Shown in pieces: positions 1 through 8,366 of a stretch of 27,352 nt of DNA. A program made the translations under genes and the position numbers. The first letter of the stretch is position 1. Every line of letters starts with the position of its first letter. Below the pieces are notes generated by a model that saw nothing but the letters and a program-made list of their open reading frames with translations, was not told the DNA's origin and did no database searches. Source of the stretch: CAVRXT01 sp049644285 (GTDB taxonomy: Bacteria; Acidobacteriota; Terriglobia; Acidiferrales; UBA7541). The stretch spans positions 1-27,352 of the forward strand of contig JBARRP010000325.1 of assembly GCA_049644285.1 (NCBI GenBank), written 5' to 3'.

Positions 1-28
1 CCATAGCACGGACCTTGCAGCGGTTTAG

Positions 29-140
29 TCCAATCCATTTTTAGCTCACCGGCGCGGCTTCGACTCCGTTTCCTCTCCGCATACGCCTACTGCCGCCGCG
101 CCGCCAAGCTAAAAATGCTCTGCATTCTGTTGCGATTGGA
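29..140. repeat. Nested long-range hairpin
   Basis: TTTTTAGCT (38-46) pairs with AGCTAAAAA (107-115). Inside it GGCGCGGC (51-58) pairs with GCCGCGCC (95-102). The two stems are separated by a 4-nt gap on each side (47-50 and 103-106), so they stack as one structure with a symmetric internal loop and a 36-nt apical loop. An outer TCCAAT (29-34) / ATTGGA (135-140) pair may extend it. Function unknown; it could be an RNA structure or the remains of a mobile-element end. Confidence 0.55.
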
Positions 141-274
141 CGTGAGACGCGTTTTCCGGGGAAAATGACTGACAGCCGTTGCTTGAACTGCACCGAAGGA
201 CAGGCGTGGTTTTGTTGTTGGGTTTGGGTATTTGGCATGGATGGGGTTTACCTTGGTGCGGGGGCGGGTACTTT

Positions 275-294
275 CCTCAGGCGCACGCCTGAGG
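275..294. repeat. REP-like perfect palindrome
   Basis: CCTCAGGCG and CGCCTGAGG form a perfect 9-bp inverted repeat around a 2-nt centre. It has no T-run after it, so it is not an obvious intrinsic terminator. GC-rich extragenic palindromes of this type are common in Acidobacteriota genomes; this copy stands alone here. Confidence 0.5.
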
Positions 295-596
295 CATGCG
301 ACCGGTTGTGGTTCTGCCCAGGGGGCCTCGGATTTTGGCGGGCCGGGCCTCGCATCTTAGAGCCAGCGTGGGCCCCGGAAATTGGCGGGGTTGACGGCTA
401 CAGACGGTCTATGGAGGTATGGAGATTGGGACTAGGTTGGGACTGAGGTTGGGAAATACCGGGCTTCGTTCGCCGAGCTTAGTTCGCCGACTCGAACTCC
501 TCTATTAATACACATGGCGGAGGAACGCACAATACATAGGAACGTACAATCTAAAGTCGCCTGCTTCGGCGCAGTCACCAAACGCCCCAGCTCTGA

Positions 597-1439
597 TTAG
601 TTTGAACGAAACTTCAAGCCTGGTCCCAATATGGCGATAAAGAATATTCCCAGAATGCCCCCCGCGATCATCCACCCTCGGCTTCGGGACAGTGGTGGCA
701 TTTCGAAGGCAATTCGTGGAATGCGATGACCGAGGAAAAGCTGCCACATCCAGGCCAGCCCGGAAGTCCCGCCAAACGATGCGGCAGCCGCTGAAACCGC
801 CACCAGAATCAAACCAACGGGGTTGAACATTCCCGCCACACAGGAAAGGATTCCGCCCGTGAAATACGGCACCAGAGTTAGCTTCTTCGCACACCGCAAT
901 CGTTCCGGATCCTTGTGGCCCAGGAACGGCCGCATTTCGAGAAGTGCAATCCATACAAAAAGCAGGTACGAGCAGACAGCGAGAATTACGAGACCAACCC
1001 TCCAAAGCCAGGGAGGCTGGAGGCCCTGAATGACGACGGCCCAATCCCCAACATTTCCGACGCCCGAAAACAAGAAGTACCCACCTGCCTGCAGCAAGTT
1101 GATCGTCATCGAGAGCCACAGGAAATACCGCAACTGCGTCGCGCGGGAGGCCGCGCGAGATGCAAGCCAGAACATCAGGCCTGCTGCAAAATTGGCAATG
1201 GTGCCACCGGCAGCCACGAGCCGCCCTTCCCCGTCACATTCAAAGTGAACCGTGGAGAGGGTTACGGGGTGTCCGCCTGTGAGGAGACAGGCACCACCGT
1301 GACCGATCCCCTCGTGAATGATGCTGGCGAAGACGTAGGCAACGATTGCAATCGCGACGATAGTCCAAACATCGGGAGTAGCGGCGACTTTGACCTCAGG
1401 CATGGGTGCGGAGGTTGGGCGGGGTGGCTCTCCGGTCAT
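597..1439 (-). CDS. Polytopic membrane protein with HExxxH motif (M50-like)
   Basis: This 280-aa protein has about six or seven hydrophobic segments and a short cytoplasmic-looking N-terminus. The second half of the first membrane segment carries HEGIGHGG (His42, Glu43, His47). It resembles the zinc-binding HExxH of site-2 proteases (family M50), but with one extra residue between Glu and the second His. A further NP pair occurs in a later segment (MFNPVGLIL), where M50 proteins place an Asn/Asp zinc ligand, but the usual NPxxDG is not complete. It may be a degenerate intramembrane protease or a non-catalytic relative. The ATG start is supported by AAGGAG eight bases upstream. It stands alone on this strand. 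The gene is clearly real; the protease assignment is tentative. Confidence 0.75.
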   Translation of the reverse strand: MTGEPPRPTSAPMPEVKVAATPDVWTIVAIAIVAYVFASIIHEGIGHGGACLLTGGHPVTLSTVHFECDGEGRLVAAGGTIANFAAGLMFWLASRAASRATQLRYFLWLSMTINLLQAGGYFLFSGVGNVGDWAVVIQGLQPPWLWRVGLVILAVCSYLLFVWIALLEMRPFLGHKDPERLRCAKKLTLVPYFTGGILSCVAGMFNPVGLILVAVSAAAASFGGTSGLAWMWQLFLGHRIPRIAFEMPPLSRSRGWMIAGGILGIFFIAILGPGLKFRSN

Positions 1440-1605
1440 CGTTTAGCTCCTTCAGGAGTCGTGAGCCGCACCCTACAGGTCAAACCTTGCTTAGGTCAAG
1501 GCCCGTCATGACGCCCACCACTCTCTGTTGTTCGAAAGGAAATCCTTTTCTGCCAGAGGAAGTGATTCATTTGAGACATTCTGAGAGTGATATAATCTAG
1601 GAACT

Positions 1606-1779
1606 ATGCTACATGGTTTTGGACACGCACTACTCATCTTCTTTATCGTGTTGGGGTTGATCGCCTTCCGCTTAGCGTTGGGACATCCGGCGTTTCGAGT
1701 CATGATTTGGTACTTCCCAAAGAGTTGGCAACGCTGGCTTTTAGACGAGTTCCGATCTCCCTCAGAAAAGGCTCATTGA
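1606..1779 (+). CDS. Small 57-aa membrane peptide
   Basis: The frame encodes 57 residues: an N-terminal hydrophobic segment (ALLIFFIVLGLIAF), then an aromatic stretch (MIWYFPKSWQRWLLDEF) and a charged tail ending EKAH. This looks like a single-pass membrane peptide with an amphipathic tail on the membrane surface. A perfect TATAAT lies at 1591-1596, only 9 nt before the ATG, with a poorly spaced TTGAGA (1571-1576) upstream. Transcription would therefore start almost at the ATG, giving a leaderless or near-leaderless message. AGGA lies just upstream but too close (3 nt) to be a normal ribosome site. No family recognised. Confidence 0.45.
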   Translation: MLHGFGHALLIFFIVLGLIAFRLALGHPAFRVMIWYFPKSWQRWLLDEFRSPSEKAH

Positions 1780-1892
1780 ACTTCCCTCAGTGGCACTCTC
1801 GGACTCAGAATGAGTCACAACCCGGCCAGACGTATGCACCCTCCTAGCAGTGCCGCGCAGCGGTTCAGAAGGAAATGAGCCCCACTCAGCCA

Positions 1893-2339
1893 CTAGGTGC
1901 CTGTACTGGAGGCCCATCTTGGCCTCGCGCGTCTGCGTCTTGGGTCATCTTGAGGAGTTGGCCTACCGGGGCAAAGAGAGGAGCTCAGAGCGACCGGTCT
2001 TCGCGCTCTCTCGAGATCAGCTTGGTTTTGGACAAGAGTTGCTTCCACCGACCTGTAATTCGCATCCGCCATTTTCACCGCCGCTTCGGAGGAATCGATA
2101 TTGGCCTGCTGCGCCTCGACATCCGCGGCCGGCTGGATACTTTCCAGCCGCAACAGCACGTCGCCCTTCTTGACCTGGTCGCCCTCCTTCACCACAATTT
2201 CCCGGATCTTTTCGCCGAGAACGTTGGTGTAGGTTTTCGGGCGAACTTCACCCGACCCGGTTACGAGCGACGTCAAATCTTGAGCGCGCGCCACTGTGCC
2301 CGTCTGCACTGTGACCACGCCCTTGTTCGCCTGGTACAC
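1893..2339 (-). pseudogene. Fragment of an RND/ABC efflux membrane-fusion (HlyD-like) protein
   Basis: Residues 1-110 of this frame read as the N-terminal part of a periplasmic adaptor. There is a lipoyl-like half (GEVRPKTYTNVLGEKIREIVVKEGDQVKKGDVLLRLES, quoted here only to locate it at about 2177-2290) followed by the first coiled-coil helix (ADVEAQQANIDSSEAAVKM to QADLERAR). Both ends are broken. The signal anchor is missing: an in-frame TGA lies three codons upstream of the GTG at 2337-2339. On the other side the coiled coil stops near 2000 and runs into unrelated Pro/Arg-rich sequence. Intact members are about 350-420 aa. This is a remnant, possibly from the same MacAB-type cluster class as the permease stub at 25652. 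Confidence 0.75.
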
Positions 2340-2431
2340 GCTGAATCAGACGATGCCCCCCGCACGATCGCGCCGCCGGCTCCCGTGCCCCTGCCTAGCA
2401 TCCTCCTAACCCTTCCGGCGATCGGCGGGCG

Positions 2432-2472
2432 TGCCAGAATTTCCGGAATGAGGAATGCCAGATTTTTCGGAA
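2432..2472. repeat. Two tandem 17-bp near-identical repeats
   Basis: TGCCAGAATTTCCGGAA (2432-2448) and TGCCAGATTTTTCGGAA (2456-2472) match at 15 of 17 positions with a 24-bp period. They lie in non-coding DNA between the adaptor fragment and the TonB-receptor promoter. They could be a regulator site pair or a remnant of an insertion-sequence end. Confidence 0.45.
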
Positions 2473-2544
2473 CCTACATTGAGTCGAACCGCAGCGAACG
2501 CTCGAAGCGGCTTCACTCCCCCAAAAGACTGCATCTTGTGCCGA

Positions 2545-2674
2545 TACTAAAATTTGTATGATGCAAGTACTAAAATACGTAACACAGCATTCCATGCTAT
2601 CAGTAAAGCATTCAGTATGAATAACTTGTATGGAACAAGACTTTGGACTCTGTCTTGCTAAACTGATTTTAGTA
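2545..2674. promoter_or_regulatory. Promoter region with three TACTAAAAT boxes
   Basis: TACTAAAAT occurs at 2545-2553 and 2568-2576 in direct orientation (23 bp apart) and inverted as ATTTTAGTA at 2666-2674, all within 180 bp of the TonB-receptor start. A related AGTATGA motif also recurs here. A weak promoter can be read as TTGGAC (2644-2649), 17 bp, TTTTAG (2667-2672), so the third box would overlap the -10. This is the layout expected for a repressor or activator operator set; the regulator is unknown. Confidence 0.45.
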
Positions 2675-2724
2675 TGAGGACCGTACCAAATTATGAATCT
2701 GCCCGGAATGACCAGGAGGGTGGC

Positions 2725-5700
2725 ATGAGTCGAGAAGCCGCGCTGAGGTTCTGTGGTTTGGCTCTGGTGGTGGTACTTGTTTTCGTTCTTTTCCAACCAA
2801 ACGTGGCGAAGGCGGACACTTACGCCACGATTCGAGGAACCGTTACGGACCAGACTGGAGCCGCAATCCCCGATGTTGCTGTTACAGTGGTTAACGTCGC
2901 TACAGGACTCGCCCAACGCGCCGTGTCCTCAAGAGACGGGTCGTTTGCTTTCCTCCAGCTGGCGATTGGGGACTACACCGTCAAAGCGGAGAAATCTGGC
3001 TTCAAGACCTTTGCGACGACCAAGATCCACTTAGACGTAAACCAGGTGTACACCCTTACCGTTAACATGCAACTCGGAGTAGTGACGCAGGAAGTCATGG
3101 TGCAAGCGGAGCCTGTTCAGGTCAATACCGGTACGCCCCAACTGGGAGCTGTCGTCACCGCCGATCAAATTGTTGACTTGCCCCTAATCAACCGCGACTG
3201 GGTGAACCTGCAACAAACCATGCCGGGGGTTGTGGGTGCCTCGGATGGCCGCAGAGAGTTTGCTACAAACGGCAGTCAGTCCCAGCAGAACAGCTTCTTG
3301 ATCAACGGCACCGACACCAACGACCTGCCGCTAAACACGCGATTGATTATTCCCAGCCCAGATGCCATCGCAGAATTTCGAATGGTCACAGGTACGATCA
3401 ATCCGGAATATGGACGAAACTCGGGGGCCATTGTCAACGCGCTGATCAAGGGTGGGACGAATTCATTCCATGGAGATGCGTTCGAGTTTTATCGCGATCC
3501 CTTCCTGAATACGCGCAATTTCTTTTCACCGCAGCCGGACATATTTCACCAGAACCTCTTTGGTGCAACCATCGGCGGGCCGGTCATCAAGAACCACACC
3601 TTTTTCTTCTTCTCTTATCAGGGGCTTCGCGCCCGGCAGCCGCAAGTAGGCGTCGCCCAGAGTGTGGGCGTCTTCACGCCGGCCGAGCGTGGCGGCGACT
3701 TCAGTCAAGGAGTCGACATAGACTCGGTGACCGGAAAGCCCCTTATCGCCGAATCCAAAACTCCCTCTCCGTTCCCGATGTTTGGCGATCAGAGTTCGGC
3801 CTGCCCAGCTTCGGGCGGTACCCCCTGCGCGGCGGGAACACCTTACAACGCCCTCTTCAGCACAGGCAAGATTCCCACTCAGAATTTCAATACGGTTGCG
3901 GCCAACTTGATGAAAAATTTTGTGCCACTGCCAAACAGTGGGGACCAATTCCAATTCAATCCCACCACCACTAGTACGCAGGATCAGTACCTCTTCCGCA
4001 TCGATCAGACTTTTAACTCCAGAGATTCCATCTGGGGGACCTGGCTCCAGGAGAATCACCCGTCAGTCGACACGCTGCCCTTCACGGGCGCCACTGTGCC
4101 GGGGTTTGCGGAGAATGCCCAGCGTCACTACAAGCTGCTGACACTGAGTTGGAGCCACGTCTTCAATGACCACATACTGAACGAACTCCACGGCGGATAT
4201 ACGCGCTTCAACTTCGTGGCCGTGAATCCCGTGACTCCGGTGCTGCCTTCGACCGCGGGGTTCGCTATTATCCCGCAAGACCCTGGCGGCGCGGGCTTGC
4301 CCGTCGTAAACATCGCCGGCCTCTTCTCCCTGGGGTTCTCCTCAAACGGACCTCAGCCGAGAAAAGACCAGACTTATGAGGCCGTGGACAACTTCTCGAT
4401 TACCCAGGGGCGGCACAGCATGAAGTTCGGATTTGATATGCGCCGCTTCCAGGTTTACAACCCCTTCTTCTTTGGAAACTCCGGTACTTACACATTCAAC
4501 GGAGCGGGCACCTACACCACGACGGATCCTGGCGCAGACTTCCTCCTGGGGATTCCGGACAGTTTTGGTCAAGGGAGCGGAGGCATTACCAACGCTCGGG
4601 CGCAGCAGTACTACAGCTATGCCCAGGACGAGTACAAACTCCGCTCGAATCTCACCTTGACCTTCGGAGTCGGCTGGCAGATCGATACGCCCATCGTCGA
4701 CAATTACTACAGCGGTCATGGAATGGTCGCGTTCATCCCGAACAAGCAGTCCACTCTTTTCACCAATGCTCCCTTGGGCTACGTCTTCCAGGGTGAGCCG
4801 GGTGTCAATGCGGCCGGCACAAGCCATGCTTGGCGGAATTGGGGCCCCCGGTTTGGGTTTGCCTACAGCCCCAATTGGGGATGGCTCTCCGGCGGCCCTG
4901 GGAGGCTGAGTATCCGCGGCGGATATGGCATCTACTACAACCGATCCGAGGAAGAGCAGACACTCCAGTTCCTTGGCATGCCACCGTTCACAGTCAGTTC
5001 GGCTGGCGCGGGATCAATCGTGGGGGGAAGCCCGAGCTTTGCTAATCCCTACGTGGATATCGCCGGAAAGGGAACCGCAGCCAATCCGTTTCCATTCTCC
5101 GGGGTTGTACCAAGGAACATAAACTTCGCTCCGTTTGAGCCGCTGTGGCAAGCGTGTTGCGGCACCGTAGATCCCAAGACCGTGGACCCCATGGCCGAGA
5201 ACTATAACCTTACGCTGGAGCGGCAGTTCCCCGGCAGCACGATTGTGTCCCTTGGATACGTTGGGGCAGTGGCACATCACCTCAGCGTCGGCGTTCCGGT
5301 AAACACTGCCACCCCTGCGGGTATCAAGACGTGTCTCGCCGATCCTAAGTGCGACAGCATCAGCCAACCCTTTCTTCACCCGAACGATTTCCTGTACGAC
5401 GCTAGTGTCTATGGGCCAATTGACCAGATTTCGAGCCTGGGAAGTTCCAACTACAATTCCTTCCAGGCAACTGTCAATAAACGCCTCTCTCACGGCGTTC
5501 AATTCTACGCGGCCTATACGTGGTCTCACTCGCTGGATGATGGTTCGGGCTTTGAAAACACTTCCTTCGGTGGCGGAGGTTTCGGAGCACTCGGCTCCAC
5601 GAGGGCGAGCAACCCTTACTGCCGCACCTGCGACTACGGGAACTCGATCTTCGATGCGAAGCATCGGTTGGTTTTCAACGCCCTCTATCGAGTCCCGAAC

Positions 5701-6210
5701 ATTCCGCATACCGAAGGAGCTCTCGGCAAGGTGGTGAACGGCTGGGCGATGGCCGGTATTGCCACATACCAGTCAGGATTCCCCCTGGATGTGATCGATT
5801 CTTCACTCCAGTCCTTGACATGCATGGCTGCCTTTTCGGACTTTGCGTGTCCCGACGTGCCCAATGTTGTGGCCCCAGTGACCACCTTCGATCCTCGCTC
5901 CACACCCGGGAAAAACTTCTGGTTCAGCAAGAGCTCGTTTGCTCTCGAGGCTCCGGGAACTTTCGGGAATGCGGGCCGCGATCTGTTCCGGGGACCCGGG
6001 ATCAACAACTGGGACTTCGAGCTTTATAAGGACACGCATTTCACCGAGAGCATGTATCTGCAGTTGCGGATCGAGTTTTATAACGTGTTCAACCACACGC
6101 AGTTCGACCCGGCCGGCATCTCCACAAATGTCGTCAGCAGCAGATTCGGTCGGGAACTTCGAGCTCGGAGTCCGCGGCAGATTCAGTTGGCCACGAAATT
6201 CTATTTCTAA
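2725..6210 (+). CDS. Oar-like TonB-dependent outer-membrane receptor
   Basis: This 1161-aa protein begins with a clear signal peptide cut after AKA (residue 30). Next is a carboxypeptidase-regulatory-like beta-sandwich (about 34-115, ATIRGTVTDQTGAAIP). A plug domain follows, with NGTDTNDLPL and PEYGRNSGAIVNALIKGGTN, then a long beta-barrel ending in the aromatic terminus ATKFYF. The size and order match the acidobacterial Oar-type receptors thought to import oligosaccharides or other bulky substrates; the substrate cannot be read from sequence. I place the start at 2725 because AGGAGG lies 5 nt upstream and the signal peptide starts there; an upstream ATG at 2674 falls inside the operator boxes. 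No TonB/ExbBD or SusD partner is nearby. A strong terminator follows. Confidence 0.93.
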   Translation: MSREAALRFCGLALVVVLVFVLFQPNVAKADTYATIRGTVTDQTGAAIPDVAVTVVNVATGLAQRAVSSRDGSFAFLQLAIGDYTVKAEKSGFKTFATTKIHLDVNQVYTLTVNMQLGVVTQEVMVQAEPVQVNTGTPQLGAVVTADQIVDLPLINRDWVNLQQTMPGVVGASDGRREFATNGSQSQQNSFLINGTDTNDLPLNTRLIIPSPDAIAEFRMVTGTINPEYGRNSGAIVNALIKGGTNSFHGDAFEFYRDPFLNTRNFFSPQPDIFHQNLFGATIGGPVIKNHTFFFFSYQGLRARQPQVGVAQSVGVFTPAERGGDFSQGVDIDSVTGKPLIAESKTPSPFPMFGDQSSACPASGGTPCAAGTPYNALFSTGKIPTQNFNTVAANLMKNFVPLPNSGDQFQFNPTTTSTQDQYLFRIDQTFNSRDSIWGTWLQENHPSVDTLPFTGATVPGFAENAQRHYKLLTLSWSHVFNDHILNELHGGYTRFNFVAVNPVTPVLPSTAGFAIIPQDPGGAGLPVVNIAGLFSLGFSSNGPQPRKDQTYEAVDNFSITQGRHSMKFGFDMRRFQVYNPFFFGNSGTYTFNGAGTYTTTDPGADFLLGIPDSFGQGSGGITNARAQQYYSYAQDEYKLRSNLTLTFGVGWQIDTPIVDNYYSGHGMVAFIPNKQSTLFTNAPLGYVFQGEPGVNAAGTSHAWRNWGPRFGFAYSPNWGWLSGGPGRLSIRGGYGIYYNRSEEEQTLQFLGMPPFTVSSAGAGSIVGGSPSFANPYVDIAGKGTAANPFPFSGVVPRNINFAPFEPLWQACCGTVDPKTVDPMAENYNLTLERQFPGSTIVSLGYVGAVAHHLSVGVPVNTATPAGIKTCLADPKCDSISQPFLHPNDFLYDASVYGPIDQISSLGSSNYNSFQATVNKRLSHGVQFYAAYTWSHSLDDGSGFENTSFGGGGFGALGSTRASNPYCRTCDYGNSIFDAKHRLVFNALYRVPNIPHTEGALGKVVNGWAMAGIATYQSGFPLDVIDSSLQSLTCMAAFSDFACPDVPNVVAPVTTFDPRSTPGKNFWFSKSSFALEAPGTFGNAGRDLFRGPGINNWDFELYKDTHFTESMYLQLRIEFYNVFNHTQFDPAGISTNVVSSRFGRELRARSPRQIQLATKFYF

Positions 6211-6233
6211 GTTCAGAGACACACCTCAACAAG

Positions 6234-6263
6234 AAAGGGCGTCCGCTGCGGCGGACGCCCTTT
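6234..6263 (+). terminator. Intrinsic terminator after the TonB receptor
   Basis: A perfect 13-bp stem (AAAGGGCGTCCGC, 6234-6246, with its complement at 6251-6263) closes a TGCG tetraloop. It is followed by a broken T-rich run ending at 6270. It lies 24 bp after the receptor stop and insulates the response-regulator gene. Confidence 0.85.
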
Positions 6264-6340
6264 GCTCTTTGGGGATCATCCGACGCCGGGGAAAGGCACT
6301 TCGTTCCGGCTCGAATTCCCAGTTGCCCGGAAAACAGTCA

Positions 6341-7822
6341 ATGCCTAAAGGTTCGATCCTGGTAGTTGATGACGAAACGGAAATTCGAGAGGGCCTCGAA
6401 GCCCTCCTCTCGTCGGAAGGTTTCGACGTAACCCCTGCCGAAACTGGCGAGGCCGGCCTCGCCAAGCTCGAAGACAGGCCGTATGATTTGCTCCTGCTCG
6501 ATGTCAGCCTCCCCGATCGCAATGGCCTCGAGCTCCTGCGCGAAATCCGCCGGCGCGATCCGCATCTTTCCATCATCCTGATTACCGCTTTCGGCTCGAT
6601 TGACGTGGCCCGCGCGGCATTCAAGAGCGGCGCGCAGGATTACATCACCAAGCCCTGGTCCAACGATGAATTGATTGCCCAGGTTTCTCTCGCCATCGAG
6701 GGCCGCCAACTCCGCGAGGAAAACGTCCAGCTCAAGCGCGCCCTGAAGCAGCGCTACAATTTCCCCAGCATCGTCGGCAAAAGCCAAAAGATGCTGGCGG
6801 TGTTCGACCTGGCCACTCAGGTGGCGCCGTCGCGTTCCACGGTCTTGATCACCGGTGAAAGCGGCACCGGAAAAGAACTCATCGCCAAGGCTATTCATTC
6901 GGCTTCCACCCGCGCCGACAAGCCTTTCATCCCCGTCAATACCGGATCGATTCCGGTGGACCTGGTCGAATCGCAGCTCTTCGGTCACGTCAAGGGAGCG
7001 TTCACGAGCGCGATCGCATCGAAAAAGGGCCTCTTCGAGGTCGCTGATCAGGGCACGATCTTCTTCGACGAAATCAGCACCGTCAGCCCGGAAACCCAAG
7101 CCAAACTTCTGCGCGTGATCCAGGAACGCGAGTTCATGCGCTTGGGCGGGACCGAAACAATCAAGGTCGATGTCCGCATCCTGGCAGCCTCCAACGAGGA
7201 CTTGATGAATCTCGTGCGCGAAGGCCGTTTCCGTGAGGATCTCTTCCATCGCTTGAATGTCATCTCGCTTCATCTGCCGCCGCTGCGCGAACGCAAGGAA
7301 GACATCCCGCTACTGATCGACCGTTTCCTCGAACGCTTCTGCCAGGAAAACAGCAAGCCGCCGCGCGGATTCACTCACGGCGCGATGAAGCTGTTGATGG
7401 ACTACGACTGGCCGGGAAATGTCCGCGAGCTCGAAAATGTCGTCGAGTGCGCCGTCGTGCTCTCGACCCAGGAAACAATGGACACGGACCTTCTGCCGGA
7501 GAGTGTGCGCACCCGCGAGATCGTCAAAGGGGTCCGTCTCCAGCTTTCCGATTTTCTGCCCCCGATGCCCGGTGAGGTTGGCTCGCGCTCGACAGCCCCA
7601 TCGGATTCCCTCTTCGAAATCCTCGAAGAAGTCGAACGCCGGATCATCATCGATATGCTCGAGCGCACCAATTGGAATCAAACGGAAGCCGCCGAGCGTT
7701 TCCAGATCCCGCTTTCAACCCTCAACCAGAAGATCGACCGCCTCGGGATGCGAGTCCCAACTCGCAGAAGACGCCGTGCATGGCGACGCAGATGGTGTGG
7801 TAGTGGGTGTCGAGCGCTGTAG
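6341..7822 (+). CDS. Sigma-54-dependent response regulator (NtrC family), GAFTSA variant
   Basis: The protein has 493 aa and three domains. The receiver domain (1-118) has acidic pair Asp10-Asp11, phospho-acceptor Asp54, Thr81 and Lys103. The AAA+ domain (about 143-370) has Walker A GESGTGKE (171-178), the sigma-54 contact loop GAFTSA (218-223) and Walker B with Asp242-Glu243. A Fis-type helix-turn-helix near 445-478 follows (NQTEAAERF...STLNQKI). The contact loop differs from the canonical GAFTGA by Gly-to-Ser at position 5. The last ~20 residues are an unusual Arg-rich tail beyond the normal end of the helix-turn-helix, possibly a run-on after a 3' lesion. The start at 6341 coincides with the first residue of the receiver fold; the frame is open further upstream but runs through the receptor 3' end. 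No histidine kinase is adjacent, so it is an orphan in this window. Confidence 0.9.
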   Translation: MPKGSILVVDDETEIREGLEALLSSEGFDVTPAETGEAGLAKLEDRPYDLLLLDVSLPDRNGLELLREIRRRDPHLSIILITAFGSIDVARAAFKSGAQDYITKPWSNDELIAQVSLAIEGRQLREENVQLKRALKQRYNFPSIVGKSQKMLAVFDLATQVAPSRSTVLITGESGTGKELIAKAIHSASTRADKPFIPVNTGSIPVDLVESQLFGHVKGAFTSAIASKKGLFEVADQGTIFFDEISTVSPETQAKLLRVIQEREFMRLGGTETIKVDVRILAASNEDLMNLVREGRFREDLFHRLNVISLHLPPLRERKEDIPLLIDRFLERFCQENSKPPRGFTHGAMKLLMDYDWPGNVRELENVVECAVVLSTQETMDTDLLPESVRTREIVKGVRLQLSDFLPPMPGEVGSRSTAPSDSLFEILEEVERRIIIDMLERTNWNQTEAAERFQIPLSTLNQKIDRLGMRVPTRRRRRAWRRRWCGSGCRAL

Positions 7823-8366
7823 GATTCTGTGCGCGTTGGCCAAGCCTCCTGGGCGGCCGCTAGCAGTGGTTTGATTGCTTTGTCACGGAGAACTGACCAG
7901 CACGGTCATCACTCTTAGACCATCCGTGATGGACTCGTATCTTCGTGTCTTGCCTATCTGACAGACTATCTGTTTACCCCGGAGTTTTTTGAGATCGTAG
8001 GCGGCACGACGTGGGCCCTACGATTCGCGGTGAGGGTCGAACGCGTGGCGAGCGCCGAACGGAAAATCAAGGCCCCCCTCATCCACCCCACCCATCCCCA
8101 ACCCTATAGTCCCTTCCCCTTGTCCTGCCCTTCCCCCTTCTGCCCCCAAGCCTCCGGCTTGTTGGCTGCTGCCTGCTTGTTCTAAAGTGTTCGCCCTATT
8201 CTACCTACCCCAAGCCGTAGATAGGGACCCCCCGAACACTTTGGGACAATTGTACGAGCCCTCGCTCGGCAGGGAAGATCGCCCGCGCGAGAAACATGAG
8301 AGCGGCCCCAATCCGGATGACTCATTGCGGGAGGGGATGACTGGGACTCCAAAATCTCAGACGTTT
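7823..8366. other. Gene-less region with C-rich tract and palindromes
   Basis: No gene is supported. ATCGTAGG (7994-8001) and CCTACGAT (8017-8024) form an 8-bp inverted repeat. At 8073-8148 the + strand holds ten runs of three or more C in about 75 bases, i.e. ten G-runs on the minus strand, enough for G-quadruplexes. A longer hairpin at 8184-8242 is listed separately. This stretch marks the transition into the accessory region. Confidence 0.5.
8184..8242. repeat. 59-nt hairpin, two 10-bp stems
   Basis: AAAGTGTTCG (8184-8193) pairs perfectly with CGAACACTTT (8233-8242). Directly inside, CCCTATTCTAC (8194-8204) pairs with GTAGATAGGG (8217-8226) with one bulged T. Six extra bases sit on the 3' side and the loop is 12 nt. 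No T-run follows. It lies 125 bp beyond the 3' end of the broken recombinase gene, so it may be an element end, a recombination structure or a bidirectional terminator. Confidence 0.6.

Larger units (their letters stand above)
1..596. other. Gene-less leading region
   Basis: I see no convincing gene here. Short open frames exist on both strands but have low-complexity Arg/Trp/Gly-rich products and no ribosome binding sites. The region holds a nested hairpin (29-140) and a short perfect palindrome (275-294), listed separately. The minus-strand membrane protein gene to the right ends at 597, so part of this may be its 3' flank. Confidence 0.5.

Noticed and set aside
505..1119. 204-codon minus-strand frame overlapping the HExxxH membrane protein
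   Set aside because: It is in another frame of the same strand within the better-supported gene and lacks a ribosome site.
6338..7273. 311-codon minus-strand frame opposite the response regulator
   Set aside because: The plus strand carries intact receiver and AAA+ motifs; the antisense product has none.
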